Assembly (NCBI GenBank): GCA_023430045.1
Contig: JAEZCF010000014.1
Location: 1-43,133 of the forward strand
Reading direction: 5' to 3'
DNA from: Pseudomonadota bacterium
GTDB lineage: Bacteria > Pseudomonadota > Gammaproteobacteria > Xanthomonadales > Xanthomonadaceae
Length of the DNA: 43,133 nt
Below, one piece after another: positions 14,877 to 22,914 of the stretch (position 1 is the first letter of the stretch; each line of letters opens with the position of its first letter). Made by a program: the position numbers and the translations under genes. The notes beneath the pieces were generated by a model. It was given only the letters and a program-made list of their open reading frames with translations. It did not search any database and was not told the DNA's origin.

Positions 14877-15749
14877 TCATGGCAGGGAAATGTCATGGCG
14901 CGGCACGCGTGCCGGGTCGAACGCGGCTGCCGCCTGGTCGAGGATCCGGGCGTGGCCGGCGCTGCCCTCCAGTGCGTCGGGGGCCTGTCCGAGCAGATGC
15001 CAGAGCCGCCGCAGCGTGGCGGCAGGATCGGCGGCATCGGCCGGCAGCGCCGCCAGCGATTTGGACAGCTTGTGACCGCTGGCATCCAGCAGCAGCGGCA
15101 GGTGCGCGTGGCGCGGCGTGTGCAGTCCGAGCGCGCGTTGCAGGAAGATCTGTCGCGGCGTGGAATCCAGCAGGTCGGCACCGCGCACCACATCGGTCAC
15201 CTGCTGCGCGCCGTCATCCACCACGGCCGCGAGCTGGTAGGCCCAGCACCCGTCCGCGCGCCGCAGCACGAAATCGCCAACCTCCACGTGTACGTCCTGG
15301 CAGTACGGTCCCCTGATCCCATCCTCGAAGCCGACCACGCTGCCAGGCGGCACGCGCAGGCGGATGGCCGGATCCGGGCGCGTGCGGCGCGCCACGCAGC
15401 GATGATGGACGCCGCCGCTGGCGGCCAGTTCACTGCGGCTGCAGTGGCACATGAAGGCGAGGCCATCGGCAAGCAGCTGGTCCAGGGCCTGCTGGTAGGC
15501 AGCATCGCGCGTGCTCTGCCACATCACCGGCGCGTCGCCGTGCAGGCCCAGCGCACCCAGCATCCGCAGCTGTGAAGCCGCCGCCCCCGGCACCGTGCGT
15601 GGCGGGTCGACATCTTCCACGCGCACCAGCCAGCGCCCCCCGCGCTGGCGTGCGAACAGCCAGCTGCCGAAGGCGGCCAGCAGCGATCCGGCATGCAGCG
15701 GGCCGGTGGGCGAGGGCGCGAAACGGCCGCAGGGAACGAGGGAATTCAT
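14877..15749 (-). CDS. gluQ: Glutamyl-Q tRNA(Asp) synthetase
   Basis: A 290-residue paralogue of the glutamyl-tRNA synthetase catalytic core that attaches glutamate to queuosine in the tRNA(Asp) anticodon. Seen: 'GRFAPSPTGPLHAGSLLAAF' with the HIGH-like 'PLHAG', the 'KLSKS' loop, and cysteines/histidines ('MCHCSRSEL', 'GVHHRC') for the family zinc site. There is no anticodon-binding domain. It acts after queG, which also lies in this window, in the queuosine pathway. ATG 15749 is preferred; an in-frame TTG at 15788 would add 13 non-conserved residues. Confidence 0.95.
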   Translation of the reverse strand: MNSLVPCGRFAPSPTGPLHAGSLLAAFGSWLFARQRGGRWLVRVEDVDPPRTVPGAAASQLRMLGALGLHGDAPVMWQSTRDAAYQQALDQLLADGLAFMCHCSRSELAASGGVHHRCVARRTRPDPAIRLRVPPGSVVGFEDGIRGPYCQDVHVEVGDFVLRRADGCWAYQLAAVVDDGAQQVTDVVRGADLLDSTPRQIFLQRALGLHTPRHAHLPLLLDASGHKLSKSLAALPADAADPAATLRRLWHLLGQAPDALEGSAGHARILDQAAAAFDPARVPRHDISLP

Positions 15750-15841
15750 GCTGGCTGAATCGTCGGTCAGGTTGGCGCTTGAATTCAAGCTGAAGTCGCC
15801 GCAGATTGAGCATCAATGTCTTTCCAGAGCCTACTTTTCCC

Positions 15842-16708
15842 ATGTTCAGTCGCATTGCCCTGTTCCTGATGACGAACCTCGCGGTGCTTGTCCTTGCCGG
15901 CATCGTGATGTCCGTGCTGGACGTCAGCCCGGACCGCATGAGTGGCCTGCTGGTGATGGCCGCCGTCTTCGGTTTCGGCGGTTCGTTCGTGTCGCTGCTG
16001 TTGTCCAAGTGGATGGCCAAGCGCTCCACCGGTGCGGTGGTGATCACCCAGCCGCGCAACGACACCGAACGCTGGCTGCTGCAGACCGTAGAGCGCCAGG
16101 CGCGCGCGGCCGGCATCGGCATGCCGGAGGTGGCGGTGTACGACGGCCCGGAAGTGAATGCGTTCGCCACCGGCGCCAACCGCAACAACGCGCTGGTGGC
16201 GGTGTCCACCGGGCTGCTGCACCACATGAGCGAAGAAGAGGCGGAAGCGGTCCTGGGCCATGAGATCGCCCACGTAGCGAACGGCGACATGGTCACCATG
16301 GCGCTGCTGCAGGGTGTGCTGAACACGTTCGTGATCGTGCTGGCACGCGTAGTCGGCGGGGTGATCGACAGTGCGATGTCGGGCAACCGCGAAGGCGGCG
16401 GCCGCGGTTTCGCGTATTACATCATCGTGTTCGTGCTGGAGATGGTGTTCGGTATCTTCGCCACGATGATCGCGATGTGGTTCTCGCGCCATCGCGAGTT
16501 CCGGGCCGATGCCGGTGGCGCGCAGCTGGCCGGACGCCAGAAGATGATCGCGGCGCTGGAGCGCCTGAAAGTCAACCATGGCCAGAGCACGCTGCCGACC
16601 CAGATCGCCGCGTTCGGTATCGCCGGTGCCACGGCGAAGAAGCTGTTCATGAGCCATCCGCCGCTGGATGAGCGCATCGCCGCGCTGCGGGCATCCACCG
16701 TGGTGTGA
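15842..16708 (+). CDS. htpX: Protease HtpX (M48B, inner membrane)
   Basis: A 288-residue zinc metalloprotease of inner-membrane quality control, partly overlapping FtsH in function. Two N-terminal membrane segments (about residues 4-25 and 34-55) precede the catalytic site H140-E141-I-A-H144, and two further hydrophobic stretches follow ('LLQGVLNTFVIVLARVVGG', 'AYYIIVFVLEMVFGIFATMI'). The third ligand is in 'HREFRADAGGA'. 'MSHPPLDERIAALR' is the usual HtpX C-terminus. The ATG at 15842 gives the standard length. It is divergent from gluQ with 92 bases between start codons and converges on suhB. Confidence 0.96.
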   Translation: MFSRIALFLMTNLAVLVLAGIVMSVLDVSPDRMSGLLVMAAVFGFGGSFVSLLLSKWMAKRSTGAVVITQPRNDTERWLLQTVERQARAAGIGMPEVAVYDGPEVNAFATGANRNNALVAVSTGLLHHMSEEEAEAVLGHEIAHVANGDMVTMALLQGVLNTFVIVLARVVGGVIDSAMSGNREGGGRGFAYYIIVFVLEMVFGIFATMIAMWFSRHREFRADAGGAQLAGRQKMIAALERLKVNHGQSTLPTQIAAFGIAGATAKKLFMSHPPLDERIAALRASTVV

Positions 16709-16725
16709 TCGCGGCCTGACAGGCG

Positions 16726-16802
16726 GTAGAGCCGACCCATGGTCGGCTGTGTTGAATGAACACTGGAATGTAAGAGCGCAGCCGACCATGGGTCGGCTCT
16801 AC
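16726..16802. repeat. Inverted pair of GTAG-type palindromic repeats
   Basis: A plus-orientation copy (16726-16748) and an exactly complementary inverted copy (16780-16802) are separated by 31 bases. Each is itself a hairpin and together they can pair over 23 bases. They sit between the convergent htpX and suhB genes. Confidence 0.85.
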
Positions 16803-16821
16803 CCCCGCGCAACCCGGCCGG

Positions 16822-16851
16822 AAAAAGCAGAACGGCGCCCGCAGGCGCCGT
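16822..16851 (-). terminator. Rho-independent terminator of suhB
   Basis: On the minus strand, stem ACGGCGCC and GGCGCCGT with a four-base loop (plus-strand 16832-16851) is followed five bases later by TTTTT. It starts 27 bases after the suhB stop codon. Confidence 0.8.
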
Positions 16852-16877
16852 CCGGTCGGGTCCCGTGCGAAGGGAGA

Positions 16878-17705
16878 TCAGAACTTCGCGTCGAATTCGG
16901 CCGCGTAGCCGGTATTGACCAGCACCTTCTGCAGCGACTCGGCCACCTTGATGTTGCCGGCCACCACCTGGTGGTTCTCCGGGCCGCGGCTGTCCATGCG
17001 GCCCAGCGTCGCGCCCTTGAAATCGCAGACCTTGCCGCCGGCTTCGCGCACCAGCAGGATGCCCGCGGCGATGTCCCACGACTTCACGCCCGCCTCGAAG
17101 TACGCATCGGCGCGGCCACAGGCCACGTAGGCCAGGTCCAGTGCCGCCGAACCGGTGCGACGCACGTCCTCGGCCTGCACCAGCAGGGTGTCAACCGCCT
17201 TCAGCTGTGCGCTGGCACGGGCACGCTCGCGCGGTGCGAAACCGGTGTGGATCATCGTGCCTTCCAGGTCCTTGCGGTCGGCCACGCGGATGCGACGGTC
17301 GTTGAGCACCGCGCCGGCGCCGCGGCTGGCGGTGAACAGTTCGTTGCGCAGCGGGTCGAAGATCACCGCGTCGGTCGGCTCGCCGTTCTCCACCAGCGCG
17401 ATGGACACGCAGTAATGCGGGAAGCCGCGCAGATAGTTGCTGGTGCCGTCCAGCGGGTCGATCACCCACATGTGGCGGTTGGCGCCCTGCACGCCGCCTT
17501 CCTCGCCGATCACCCCGTACTCCGGGTAGGCGCGCTTGAGTTCCTTGACGATGACCTTTTCCGCATCCGCATCCACTTCGCTGGCGTAGTCCATGCGGCC
17601 CTTCTGCACCACGTTGAGCGCCTCGAGCTTGTTGATGTTTCGCAACAGCACATTGCCGGCGAGGCGGGCGGCCTTGACCATGACGGTGACGGCGGGTTTC
17701 TGCAT
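16878..17705 (-). CDS. suhB: Inositol-1-monophosphatase family protein SuhB
   Basis: A 275-residue Mg-dependent, Li-sensitive phosphatase. Metal-binding motifs are intact: 'VIGEEGG', 'WVIDPLDGTSNYLRGF' and 'SWDIAAGILLVREAGG'. In E. coli SuhB also joins the rRNA antitermination complex with NusA/B/E/G, so the physiological role may be in ribosome synthesis rather than inositol metabolism. The ATG at 17705 gives the usual 'MQKPAVTVMVKAARLAG' start. It is divergent from trmJ (114 bases between starts), as in many gammaproteobacteria. Confidence 0.95.
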   Translation of the reverse strand: MQKPAVTVMVKAARLAGNVLLRNINKLEALNVVQKGRMDYASEVDADAEKVIVKELKRAYPEYGVIGEEGGVQGANRHMWVIDPLDGTSNYLRGFPHYCVSIALVENGEPTDAVIFDPLRNELFTASRGAGAVLNDRRIRVADRKDLEGTMIHTGFAPRERARASAQLKAVDTLLVQAEDVRRTGSAALDLAYVACGRADAYFEAGVKSWDIAAGILLVREAGGKVCDFKGATLGRMDSRGPENHQVVAGNIKVAESLQKVLVNTGYAAEFDAKF

Positions 17706-17819
17706 GGCGTGAGCTCCCGTAAGGGCAGAAGGGGGATTGGCGGGGAAAAGAGCAGGTCCGGCGCAATGGCCGGCCGCACAGTTTACCATTGCAGGCCGCC
17801 CAGCTCGACTACCGCGTTC

Positions 17820-18599
17820 ATGTCCGATCCATCGCCTGCTTCCCCCGCTGCCGCCCGGCATATCCGTTTCGTGCTGGTCGGCACCCAGCACCCCGGCAAC
17901 ATGGGGGCCGCCGCCCGCGCGCTGAAGACCATGGGCCTGGCCCGGCTGGTCCTGGTTGCCCCGGAACGATCGCTGGACGAGGAGGCGTTCCGCCGCTCGG
18001 CCGGTGCCGAGGACGTCCTTGGCGATGCGCCGGTCGTGGCCACCCTGGCCGAAGCGGTGGCCGACTGCCGCCTGGTCCTGGGCTGCACTGCCCGTGCCCG
18101 GCGCGTGCAGCTGGAGGAACTGCTTCCGGTCGATGCTGCCGCCCGGGTGGCCGGCAAGGCGGGAGAGGGGGCCGAGGTTGCGGTGGTGTTCGGGCGCGAG
18201 CGTACCGGCCTGACCAACGAAGAACTCCAGTTGTGCCATGCCGCCGTGCATATCCCTTCCGATCCGGCCTTCAGTTCGCTGAACCTGGCTGCGGCCGTGC
18301 AGGTGCTGGCCTATGAAGTGCGGATGCGCCTGCTTGGCGATGCCGCGCCCACCGCCGGCGAAGCGGGACTGCGCGAACAGCCGGCCAGCCACGAGCAGAT
18401 GGAGAGTTTCTTCGCGCAGCTGGGCCAGACGCTGGACGAGATCGACTTCCACAAGGGGCGTGCGCCCGAATCGGCGATGCGCAAGCTGCGTCGCCTGTTC
18501 CTGCGCGCCGAACCCAGCGAACAGGAGGTGCGGCTGTTGCGTGGCATCCTCGCCGATACCCAGCGCATGGCGCGGCTCGCCGGCGATAGCGCGAAATAG
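17820..18599 (+). CDS. trmJ: tRNA (cytidine/uridine-2'-O-)-methyltransferase TrmJ
   Basis: A 259-residue SPOUT (trefoil-knot) methyltransferase that methylates the 2'-OH of nucleotide 32 in the tRNA anticodon loop using AdoMet. Seen: 'FVLVGTQHPGNMGAAARALK', 'VFGRERTGLTNEEL' and the knot-forming 'IPSDPAFSSLNLAAAVQVLA'. The ATG at 17820 is the first codon with family similarity; the upstream open frame is a shadow of suhB. Following it is a 57-base gap to the PhnD-like gene. Confidence 0.95.
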   Translation: MSDPSPASPAAARHIRFVLVGTQHPGNMGAAARALKTMGLARLVLVAPERSLDEEAFRRSAGAEDVLGDAPVVATLAEAVADCRLVLGCTARARRVQLEELLPVDAAARVAGKAGEGAEVAVVFGRERTGLTNEELQLCHAAVHIPSDPAFSSLNLAAAVQVLAYEVRMRLLGDAAPTAGEAGLREQPASHEQMESFFAQLGQTLDEIDFHKGRAPESAMRKLRRLFLRAEPSEQEVRLLRGILADTQRMARLAGDSAK

Positions 18600-18656
18600 C
18601 CTGACGCAGTTCTCATTTTTTCGGTTAGTCTTCACCTCATTACCAAGGGGGAAGAT

Positions 18657-19610
18657 GTGACTGGTTGGCTGGGGCGCATGCAGTGGGGACTGCTGGGTCT
18701 GGCGTGCCTGCTGATGGCGGGTACGGCCGTGGCTGCGCCCGTGCCGGCTTCGGACAGCGCTCTCGACAGGCGATCAGTGCTGGTGCTGGGGCGGATCAGT
18801 GATGATCCGAAAGCCCACCATGCACAGCTTCAGCCCCTGCTGGATTACGTGGTGGCGCGCATGGGCGACGTCGGTATCCGCGAAGGGCGCGTGCTGATGG
18901 CGCGCGACGTGCGGCAGATGGCCAGTTACCTGCGCCGTGATCGTGTCGACTGGGTCACAGAAACAGCGGGCACCGCCGTGGCCCTCGGCCAACGCGCCGG
19001 CGCTCGTCCGCTGCTGCTCACCGAACGCAGCGGCGTGCGCGAGTACCACACCGTGTTCTTCGTGCGCCAGGACAGCCCGGTGCGGCAGCTGCAGGACCTG
19101 CGCGGCCGCAGGCTGGCCCTGCAGACGGTGGCTTCCACCAGCGCTTACCTGGTGCCGGTGATGACCCTGCTGGAACACGGCGTGACCCCGGTGATCCTGC
19201 AGGACGCCGAGGATGTGCCTACGCCGGACACGGTGGGCTACGTGTTAGCGCGCAGTGAGTTCAACATCGCCACCTTCGTCAGCAAGGGCATTGTCGATGC
19301 GGGCGCGGTGAGCAGCGTGGACTGGGATGACCCCAAGGCCATGCCGTCGGCCTTCAGGCGCGACCTGCGGGTAGTGCTGCGCACCGATCCCTACCCGCGG
19401 GCGGTGGAGGTGGTACGCAGCGATCTGGATGCGCGCGTGCGCGACCGGCTGCAGCAGGTGCTGCTGGAAGCGGCGGCTGATCCACAGGCCAGTCATGCGC
19501 TGGAACAGTTCTTCGGTACATCCGGCTTCCACCGCGTGGATGCGCGGATGCAGCGCCGGCTGGATGATTTGAAACGTGGCTTGGGACGGGTACGGATGGA
19601 AGTGGAATGA
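18657..19610 (+). CDS. PhnD-like periplasmic substrate-binding protein, orphan, coupled to GGDEF-EAL gene
   Basis: A 317-residue protein starting with GTG at 18657, eight or nine bases after AAGGGGGAAG. A signal peptide covers about residues 1-26 ('WGLLGLACLLMAGTAVAA'). The body has the phosphate/phosphonate-binding-protein fold: 'VLVLGRISDDPKAHHAQLQP', 'WVTETAGTAVALGQRAGARP', 'HTVFFVRQDSPVRQLQDLRG', 'LALQTVASTSAYLVP'. No ABC permease or ATPase gene is nearby. Its stop overlaps the start of the membrane GGDEF-EAL gene by 4 bases (ATGA). The likely role, by inference, is a soluble periplasmic sensor passing ligand state to the cyclic-di-GMP enzyme. The ligand is unknown. Confidence 0.85.
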   Translation: MTGWLGRMQWGLLGLACLLMAGTAVAAPVPASDSALDRRSVLVLGRISDDPKAHHAQLQPLLDYVVARMGDVGIREGRVLMARDVRQMASYLRRDRVDWVTETAGTAVALGQRAGARPLLLTERSGVREYHTVFFVRQDSPVRQLQDLRGRRLALQTVASTSAYLVPVMTLLEHGVTPVILQDAEDVPTPDTVGYVLARSEFNIATFVSKGIVDAGAVSSVDWDDPKAMPSAFRRDLRVVLRTDPYPRAVEVVRSDLDARVRDRLQQVLLEAAADPQASHALEQFFGTSGFHRVDARMQRRLDDLKRGLGRVRMEVE

Positions 19611-22003
19611 GAGGCCTGGGATCGGGAATGCAGGCGCGCTTCGTGCTTGCCATGGGCGGTGCGATGCTGGTGGTGCTGGCCCTGCTGGCGGTACTGCTTG
19701 GCCGGCAGGCGGTGACCCAGCGCGAGGTGGTGCGGCTCAGCGGCACGGTGATCCACGAACTGTTCGACAACAGCATGCGCAATCGCGCGGAGACGATCGC
19801 GCGCGAGCTGTCCGAATCGCTGGCCAATCCGCTGTACTACAACGACCTGGAGCAGGTGGGGGCGCTGGTGCGCAATTCCGCCCGGCAGCGCGCCGTGGCG
19901 TATGTGCTGGTGTTCGATGCGCACGGCAACCTGGTGCACGATGGTTCCGTGGCGGTGGCCGGCTACGGGCGGCCGATGGACGATCCGCTTGCAGCGGTGG
20001 CGGTGGCTTCCAGCGGCGCGCATGTGCAGGAGTCGGCGAAGGTGCTGGAGAACAGCATGCCTATCCTGGTCGGCAGGCAGCGGCTGGGCGGCGTTCGCGT
20101 GGGCATGTCGCTGCAGAATGTCCAGGCGCTGGAGAAGGGGGCGAGCGAGGACCTGGCGCAGCGGCTGGACCAGGTGGGCAGCCGTCATCTCGGCTGGCTG
20201 ACACTGTTGCTGGCACTGCTGGTGGCCATCGGCGTGGCTGTGATCGTCTACGTGCAGCGTACGCTGGTGGCGCCGATCCGCGACCTGGCCGCGGCGGCAC
20301 GGCGGATCGAGGCGGGTGACTACCAGGCGCCTTTGCGCGAAAGCCGGCGCGACGATGAAGTGGGCGATCTGGTGCGGGCATTCGCACGCATGCGTGATGC
20401 GATCGCCCGGCACGACCGCGATGTGCGCCATATGGCCTATACCGATGCGCTGACCGGGTTGACCAACCGGCTTGCGTTCCGCGAGGCGTTGGACCATCGC
20501 CTGATGGCCGCACGCGCATCCGGCCAGCGGTTGGCGCTGCTGTTTGCGGACATGGACGATTTCAAGCGGGTCAACGATACCCTTGGCCATGAGGCGGGCG
20601 ACGAGGCACTGCTGCAGTTCGCGCAGCGCATCGGCAGCGCGGTGAAACAGGCGGGCGGCGACGACGCGCTGCTGGCACGGTTCGGTGGCGATGAATTCGT
20701 GATCCTGCTGGGCGATGGCGATGTCGCCGCGCGGGCCCGCACCCTTGCCGAACAACTGGTGCGCGACCTGCGCGAACCGCTGATCGTGCAGGGAAAGCAG
20801 CTGTTCCTGGGAGCGTCCATCGGTGTGACCCTGTACCCCGATGATGCCGCCGATGCGACCGTGCTGCTGAAGAATGGCGACATCGCGATGTACCAGGCGA
20901 AGATGGCCGGCAAGAACTGCCATCGTTATTACAGTCGGGCGATGGACCACGCCGTGGAGCGGCGCGTGCACATGGAGCAGGAGCTGCGCGGAGCCTGGGA
21001 CCGGGGCGAACTGCGACTGGTATACCAGCCGATCTTCCGCACCTGCGACCGGCGCCTTGTGGGCGTGGAAACCCTGCTGCGCTGGCAGCATCCGAGCCTG
21101 GGGGCGATTCCGCCGTCGGTCTTCATCGAGGTGGCCGAGCAGAGCGGATTGATCGAGCAGATCGGCCCCAGGGTGCTGCGCGCGGCCTGCATGGAAGCCG
21201 CGCAGTGGCCGCATCCGCGCGACAGGGAAGGCCTGTTCGTATCGGTGAACGTATCGCCGCGGCAGCTGCGTGGCGGTGAGCTGCCGGACCTGGTGGCGCA
21301 CTGCCTGCAGGAATCCGGGCTGCCAGCTTCGCGCCTGCATCTGGAACTGACCGAAACGGCGGTGATCGGCGACGAGATGCTGGCGGCGCAACTGCTGGAC
21401 AAGCTGCATCGCACCGGCGTGAAGGTGTGGCTGGACGACTTCGGCACCGGCTTCTCCGGGCTGAGCCACCTGCGCCAGGTGCCGGTGGACGGGGTGAAGA
21501 TCGACAAGAGCTTCGTCGCCGACATGCAACGCGACCCGGACGATCTGGCGCTGACCACGGCCATCATCGCCATGGCGCACGCGCTCGGGATCACCGTAGT
21601 GGCCGAAGGCATCGAGCAGGAGATCCAGTTCGACCTGCTGAGCCAGCGCGGCTGCGACCTGGCCCAGGGCTATTGGCTGAGCCATCCCATCAGCGCTACC
21701 GACGTCGTCCGCCTGATCCAGAAAGGGGACGGAGGTGGTTATTTTAAATTAACCACCGCCGTCCCCCTTTTTTCTAGAGGGGGCGCTTGCTGGGGTCGCC
21801 GGGCAGTTCGCGGACCAGCTTGGGCACCAGGTAGCCGGACAGGCGCGCGGTCAGGGCGAGGATCAGGGCCTTCGCGCGGGCGTCGTCCACTTCGAAGTGC
21901 GCCACGCCTTCCACCCGGTCCAGCTGGTGCAGGTAGTAGGGCAGCACGCCGGCGGCGAAGCTGCGTTCGCTCAGCGCCTGCAGGGCATCCACGCTGTCGT
22001 TGA
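19607..22003 (+). CDS. Membrane GGDEF-EAL cyclic-di-GMP enzyme; reading frame runs through a terminator
   Basis: The open frame encodes 798 residues. Transmembrane segments at about 13-33 and 195-217 flank a periplasmic sensor region; then HAMP (about 218-270), GGDEF (about 275-437) and EAL (about 450-700). The synthase site 'RFGGDEF' (360-364) is intact; the RxxD inhibitory site is absent ('AGGDDALLARF'). Phosphodiesterase residues are present: 'VETLLRW' (E488), 'NVSPRQL', 'LDDFGTGFSGLSHL' (D610, D611), 'KIDKSF' and 'VAEGIEQE'. The EAL domain ends near Q687-G-Y-W. No stop follows before the strong hairpin terminator at 21725-21773; the frame continues 77 residues antisense to epmB as Arg/Gly-rich nonsense. 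Both activities are possible, but direction is unknown. It forms a coupled unit with the PhnD-like gene. Confidence 0.9.
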   Translation: MRGLGSGMQARFVLAMGGAMLVVLALLAVLLGRQAVTQREVVRLSGTVIHELFDNSMRNRAETIARELSESLANPLYYNDLEQVGALVRNSARQRAVAYVLVFDAHGNLVHDGSVAVAGYGRPMDDPLAAVAVASSGAHVQESAKVLENSMPILVGRQRLGGVRVGMSLQNVQALEKGASEDLAQRLDQVGSRHLGWLTLLLALLVAIGVAVIVYVQRTLVAPIRDLAAAARRIEAGDYQAPLRESRRDDEVGDLVRAFARMRDAIARHDRDVRHMAYTDALTGLTNRLAFREALDHRLMAARASGQRLALLFADMDDFKRVNDTLGHEAGDEALLQFAQRIGSAVKQAGGDDALLARFGGDEFVILLGDGDVAARARTLAEQLVRDLREPLIVQGKQLFLGASIGVTLYPDDAADATVLLKNGDIAMYQAKMAGKNCHRYYSRAMDHAVERRVHMEQELRGAWDRGELRLVYQPIFRTCDRRLVGVETLLRWQHPSLGAIPPSVFIEVAEQSGLIEQIGPRVLRAACMEAAQWPHPRDREGLFVSVNVSPRQLRGGELPDLVAHCLQESGLPASRLHLELTETAVIGDEMLAAQLLDKLHRTGVKVWLDDFGTGFSGLSHLRQVPVDGVKIDKSFVADMQRDPDDLALTTAIIAMAHALGITVVAEGIEQEIQFDLLSQRGCDLAQGYWLSHPISATDVVRLIQKGDGGGYFKLTTAVPLFSRGGACWGRRAVRGPAWAPGSRTGARSGRGSGPSRGRRPLRSAPRLPPGPAGAGSRAARRRRSCVRSAPAGHPRCR
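21725..21773 (+). terminator. Strong rho-independent terminator inside the GGDEF-EAL frame
   Basis: Stem 21725-21741 pairs with 21750-21766 (17 positions, one A/G mismatch), opening GGGGACGG and closing CCGTCCCC, with an A/T-only loop. It is followed by CTTTTTT (21767-21773). The epmB stop codon (TAG on the minus strand, 21774-21776) abuts it. On the minus strand the hairpin is followed only by TTT after CCCC, so termination of epmB from the other side would be weaker. Confidence 0.85.
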
Positions 22004-22817
22004 CGCCGCGCAGCAGCACCGCCTGGTTCAGCAACTGCGCGCCGGTCGCGCGCAACCGCGCCATCGCCGCATCCACGTTGCCGTCGAATTCGTTGGCATG
22101 GTTGGCATGCACCACCACCGCCAACGGCCATGGCAGGCTGTCCAGCCAGTCGATCAGTTCCTCATCCACGCGCTCGGGCAGCACAACCGGAAGGCGGGTA
22201 TGGATGCGCAGGCGGCGCAGGTGCGGGATGTCACGCAGGGCATCGGTCAGCTCGGCCAGCTTGTGGGTGGCCAGCGACAGCGGATCGCCACCGGACAGGA
22301 TGACCTCGTCGATGCCGGGATCGTCCGCGATGGCCTGCACGGCCTCAGCCCAGCCGCTGCGGGCGGCGTTTTCCGCGCCGTAATCGAAATGCCGCCGGAA
22401 GCAGTACCGGCAGTTGATGGCGCAGCTGCCGGTCGTGACCAGCAGGGCGCGTCCGCGGTATTTCTGGATGACGCCGGTGGCCTTTTTCGCGGCGCCATCG
22501 CCTACCGCGTCGAAGCCGAAGCCTTCCACCCGACGCATTTCCTCGTCGATCGGCAGGACCTGGCGCAGCAGCGGATCGGAGGGGTCGCCGTGGCGCATGC
22601 GGGCGACGAACCCTTCCGGCACGCGCAGCGCGAACTGCTGCAGTGCTGCTTCGGAAACGCCCAGCGCAGCCGGTTGCAGGCCCAGCCGCGCCAGCAGCTC
22701 GGCTGGATCGCGGATGGCCTGTCGCCACAGCTGCTGCCAGCGCGAGGCGACGGGCCGTACGGAAACGGGCCGGGAAGAGCTGGAGAGCTGCATGGACAGG
22801 GGGCCTGCGGTTATCAT
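21774..22817 (-). CDS. epmB: EF-P beta-lysylation protein EpmB (radical SAM 2,3-aminomutase)
   Basis: A 347-residue radical SAM enzyme that converts alpha-lysine to beta-lysine for attachment to elongation factor P by EpmA. Seen: the iron-sulfur motif C132-x3-C136-x2-C139 in 'TGSCAINCRYCFRRHFDY', 'VILSGGDPLSLA', 'IHTRLPVVLPERV' and 'LLRGVNDSVDAL'. It is shorter than clostridial lysine 2,3-aminomutases, as expected for EpmB. Its start is uncertain: ATG 22817 is chosen, while ATG 22793 would remove 8 residues; neither has a clear ribosome-binding site. It is divergent from efp, its substrate. epmA is not in the window. Confidence 0.93.
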   Translation of the reverse strand: MITAGPLSMQLSSSSRPVSVRPVASRWQQLWRQAIRDPAELLARLGLQPAALGVSEAALQQFALRVPEGFVARMRHGDPSDPLLRQVLPIDEEMRRVEGFGFDAVGDGAAKKATGVIQKYRGRALLVTTGSCAINCRYCFRRHFDYGAENAARSGWAEAVQAIADDPGIDEVILSGGDPLSLATHKLAELTDALRDIPHLRRLRIHTRLPVVLPERVDEELIDWLDSLPWPLAVVVHANHANEFDGNVDAAMARLRATGAQLLNQAVLLRGVNDSVDALQALSERSFAAGVLPYYLHQLDRVEGVAHFEVDDARAKALILALTARLSGYLVPKLVRELPGDPSKRPL

Positions 22818-22835
22818 GAGGGCAGAAAAACAGTC

Positions 22836-22894
22836 GCCCACCGGCTACCGGCGGGCTTTCCATTCTATCCGGCTCGCCGCATCCGCGGCGTTTT
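22836..22894 (+). promoter_or_regulatory. Two hairpins in the efp leader
   Basis: First hairpin: GCCC-A-CCGG (22836-22844) pairs with CCGG-C-GGGC (22848-22856), followed by TTT. Second: CGCCGC (22875-22880), loop ATCC, GCGGCG (22885-22890), followed by TTTT. The second resembles a short intrinsic terminator 20 bases before the efp start, so attenuation is possible. This is a structural reading only. Confidence 0.4.
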
Positions 22895-22914
22895 GCCATC
22901 TCAGGAGTTTACGC

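Noticed and set aside
16668..17819. Long N-terminal extension of trmJ
   Set aside because: The open frame upstream of 17820 is antisense to suhB and has no family similarity; TrmJ has its normal length from ATG 17820.
18657..19610. Phosphonate ABC transporter
   Set aside because: Only the binding-protein gene is present; no permease or ATPase gene lies nearby, and the gene is coupled to a GGDEF-EAL gene.
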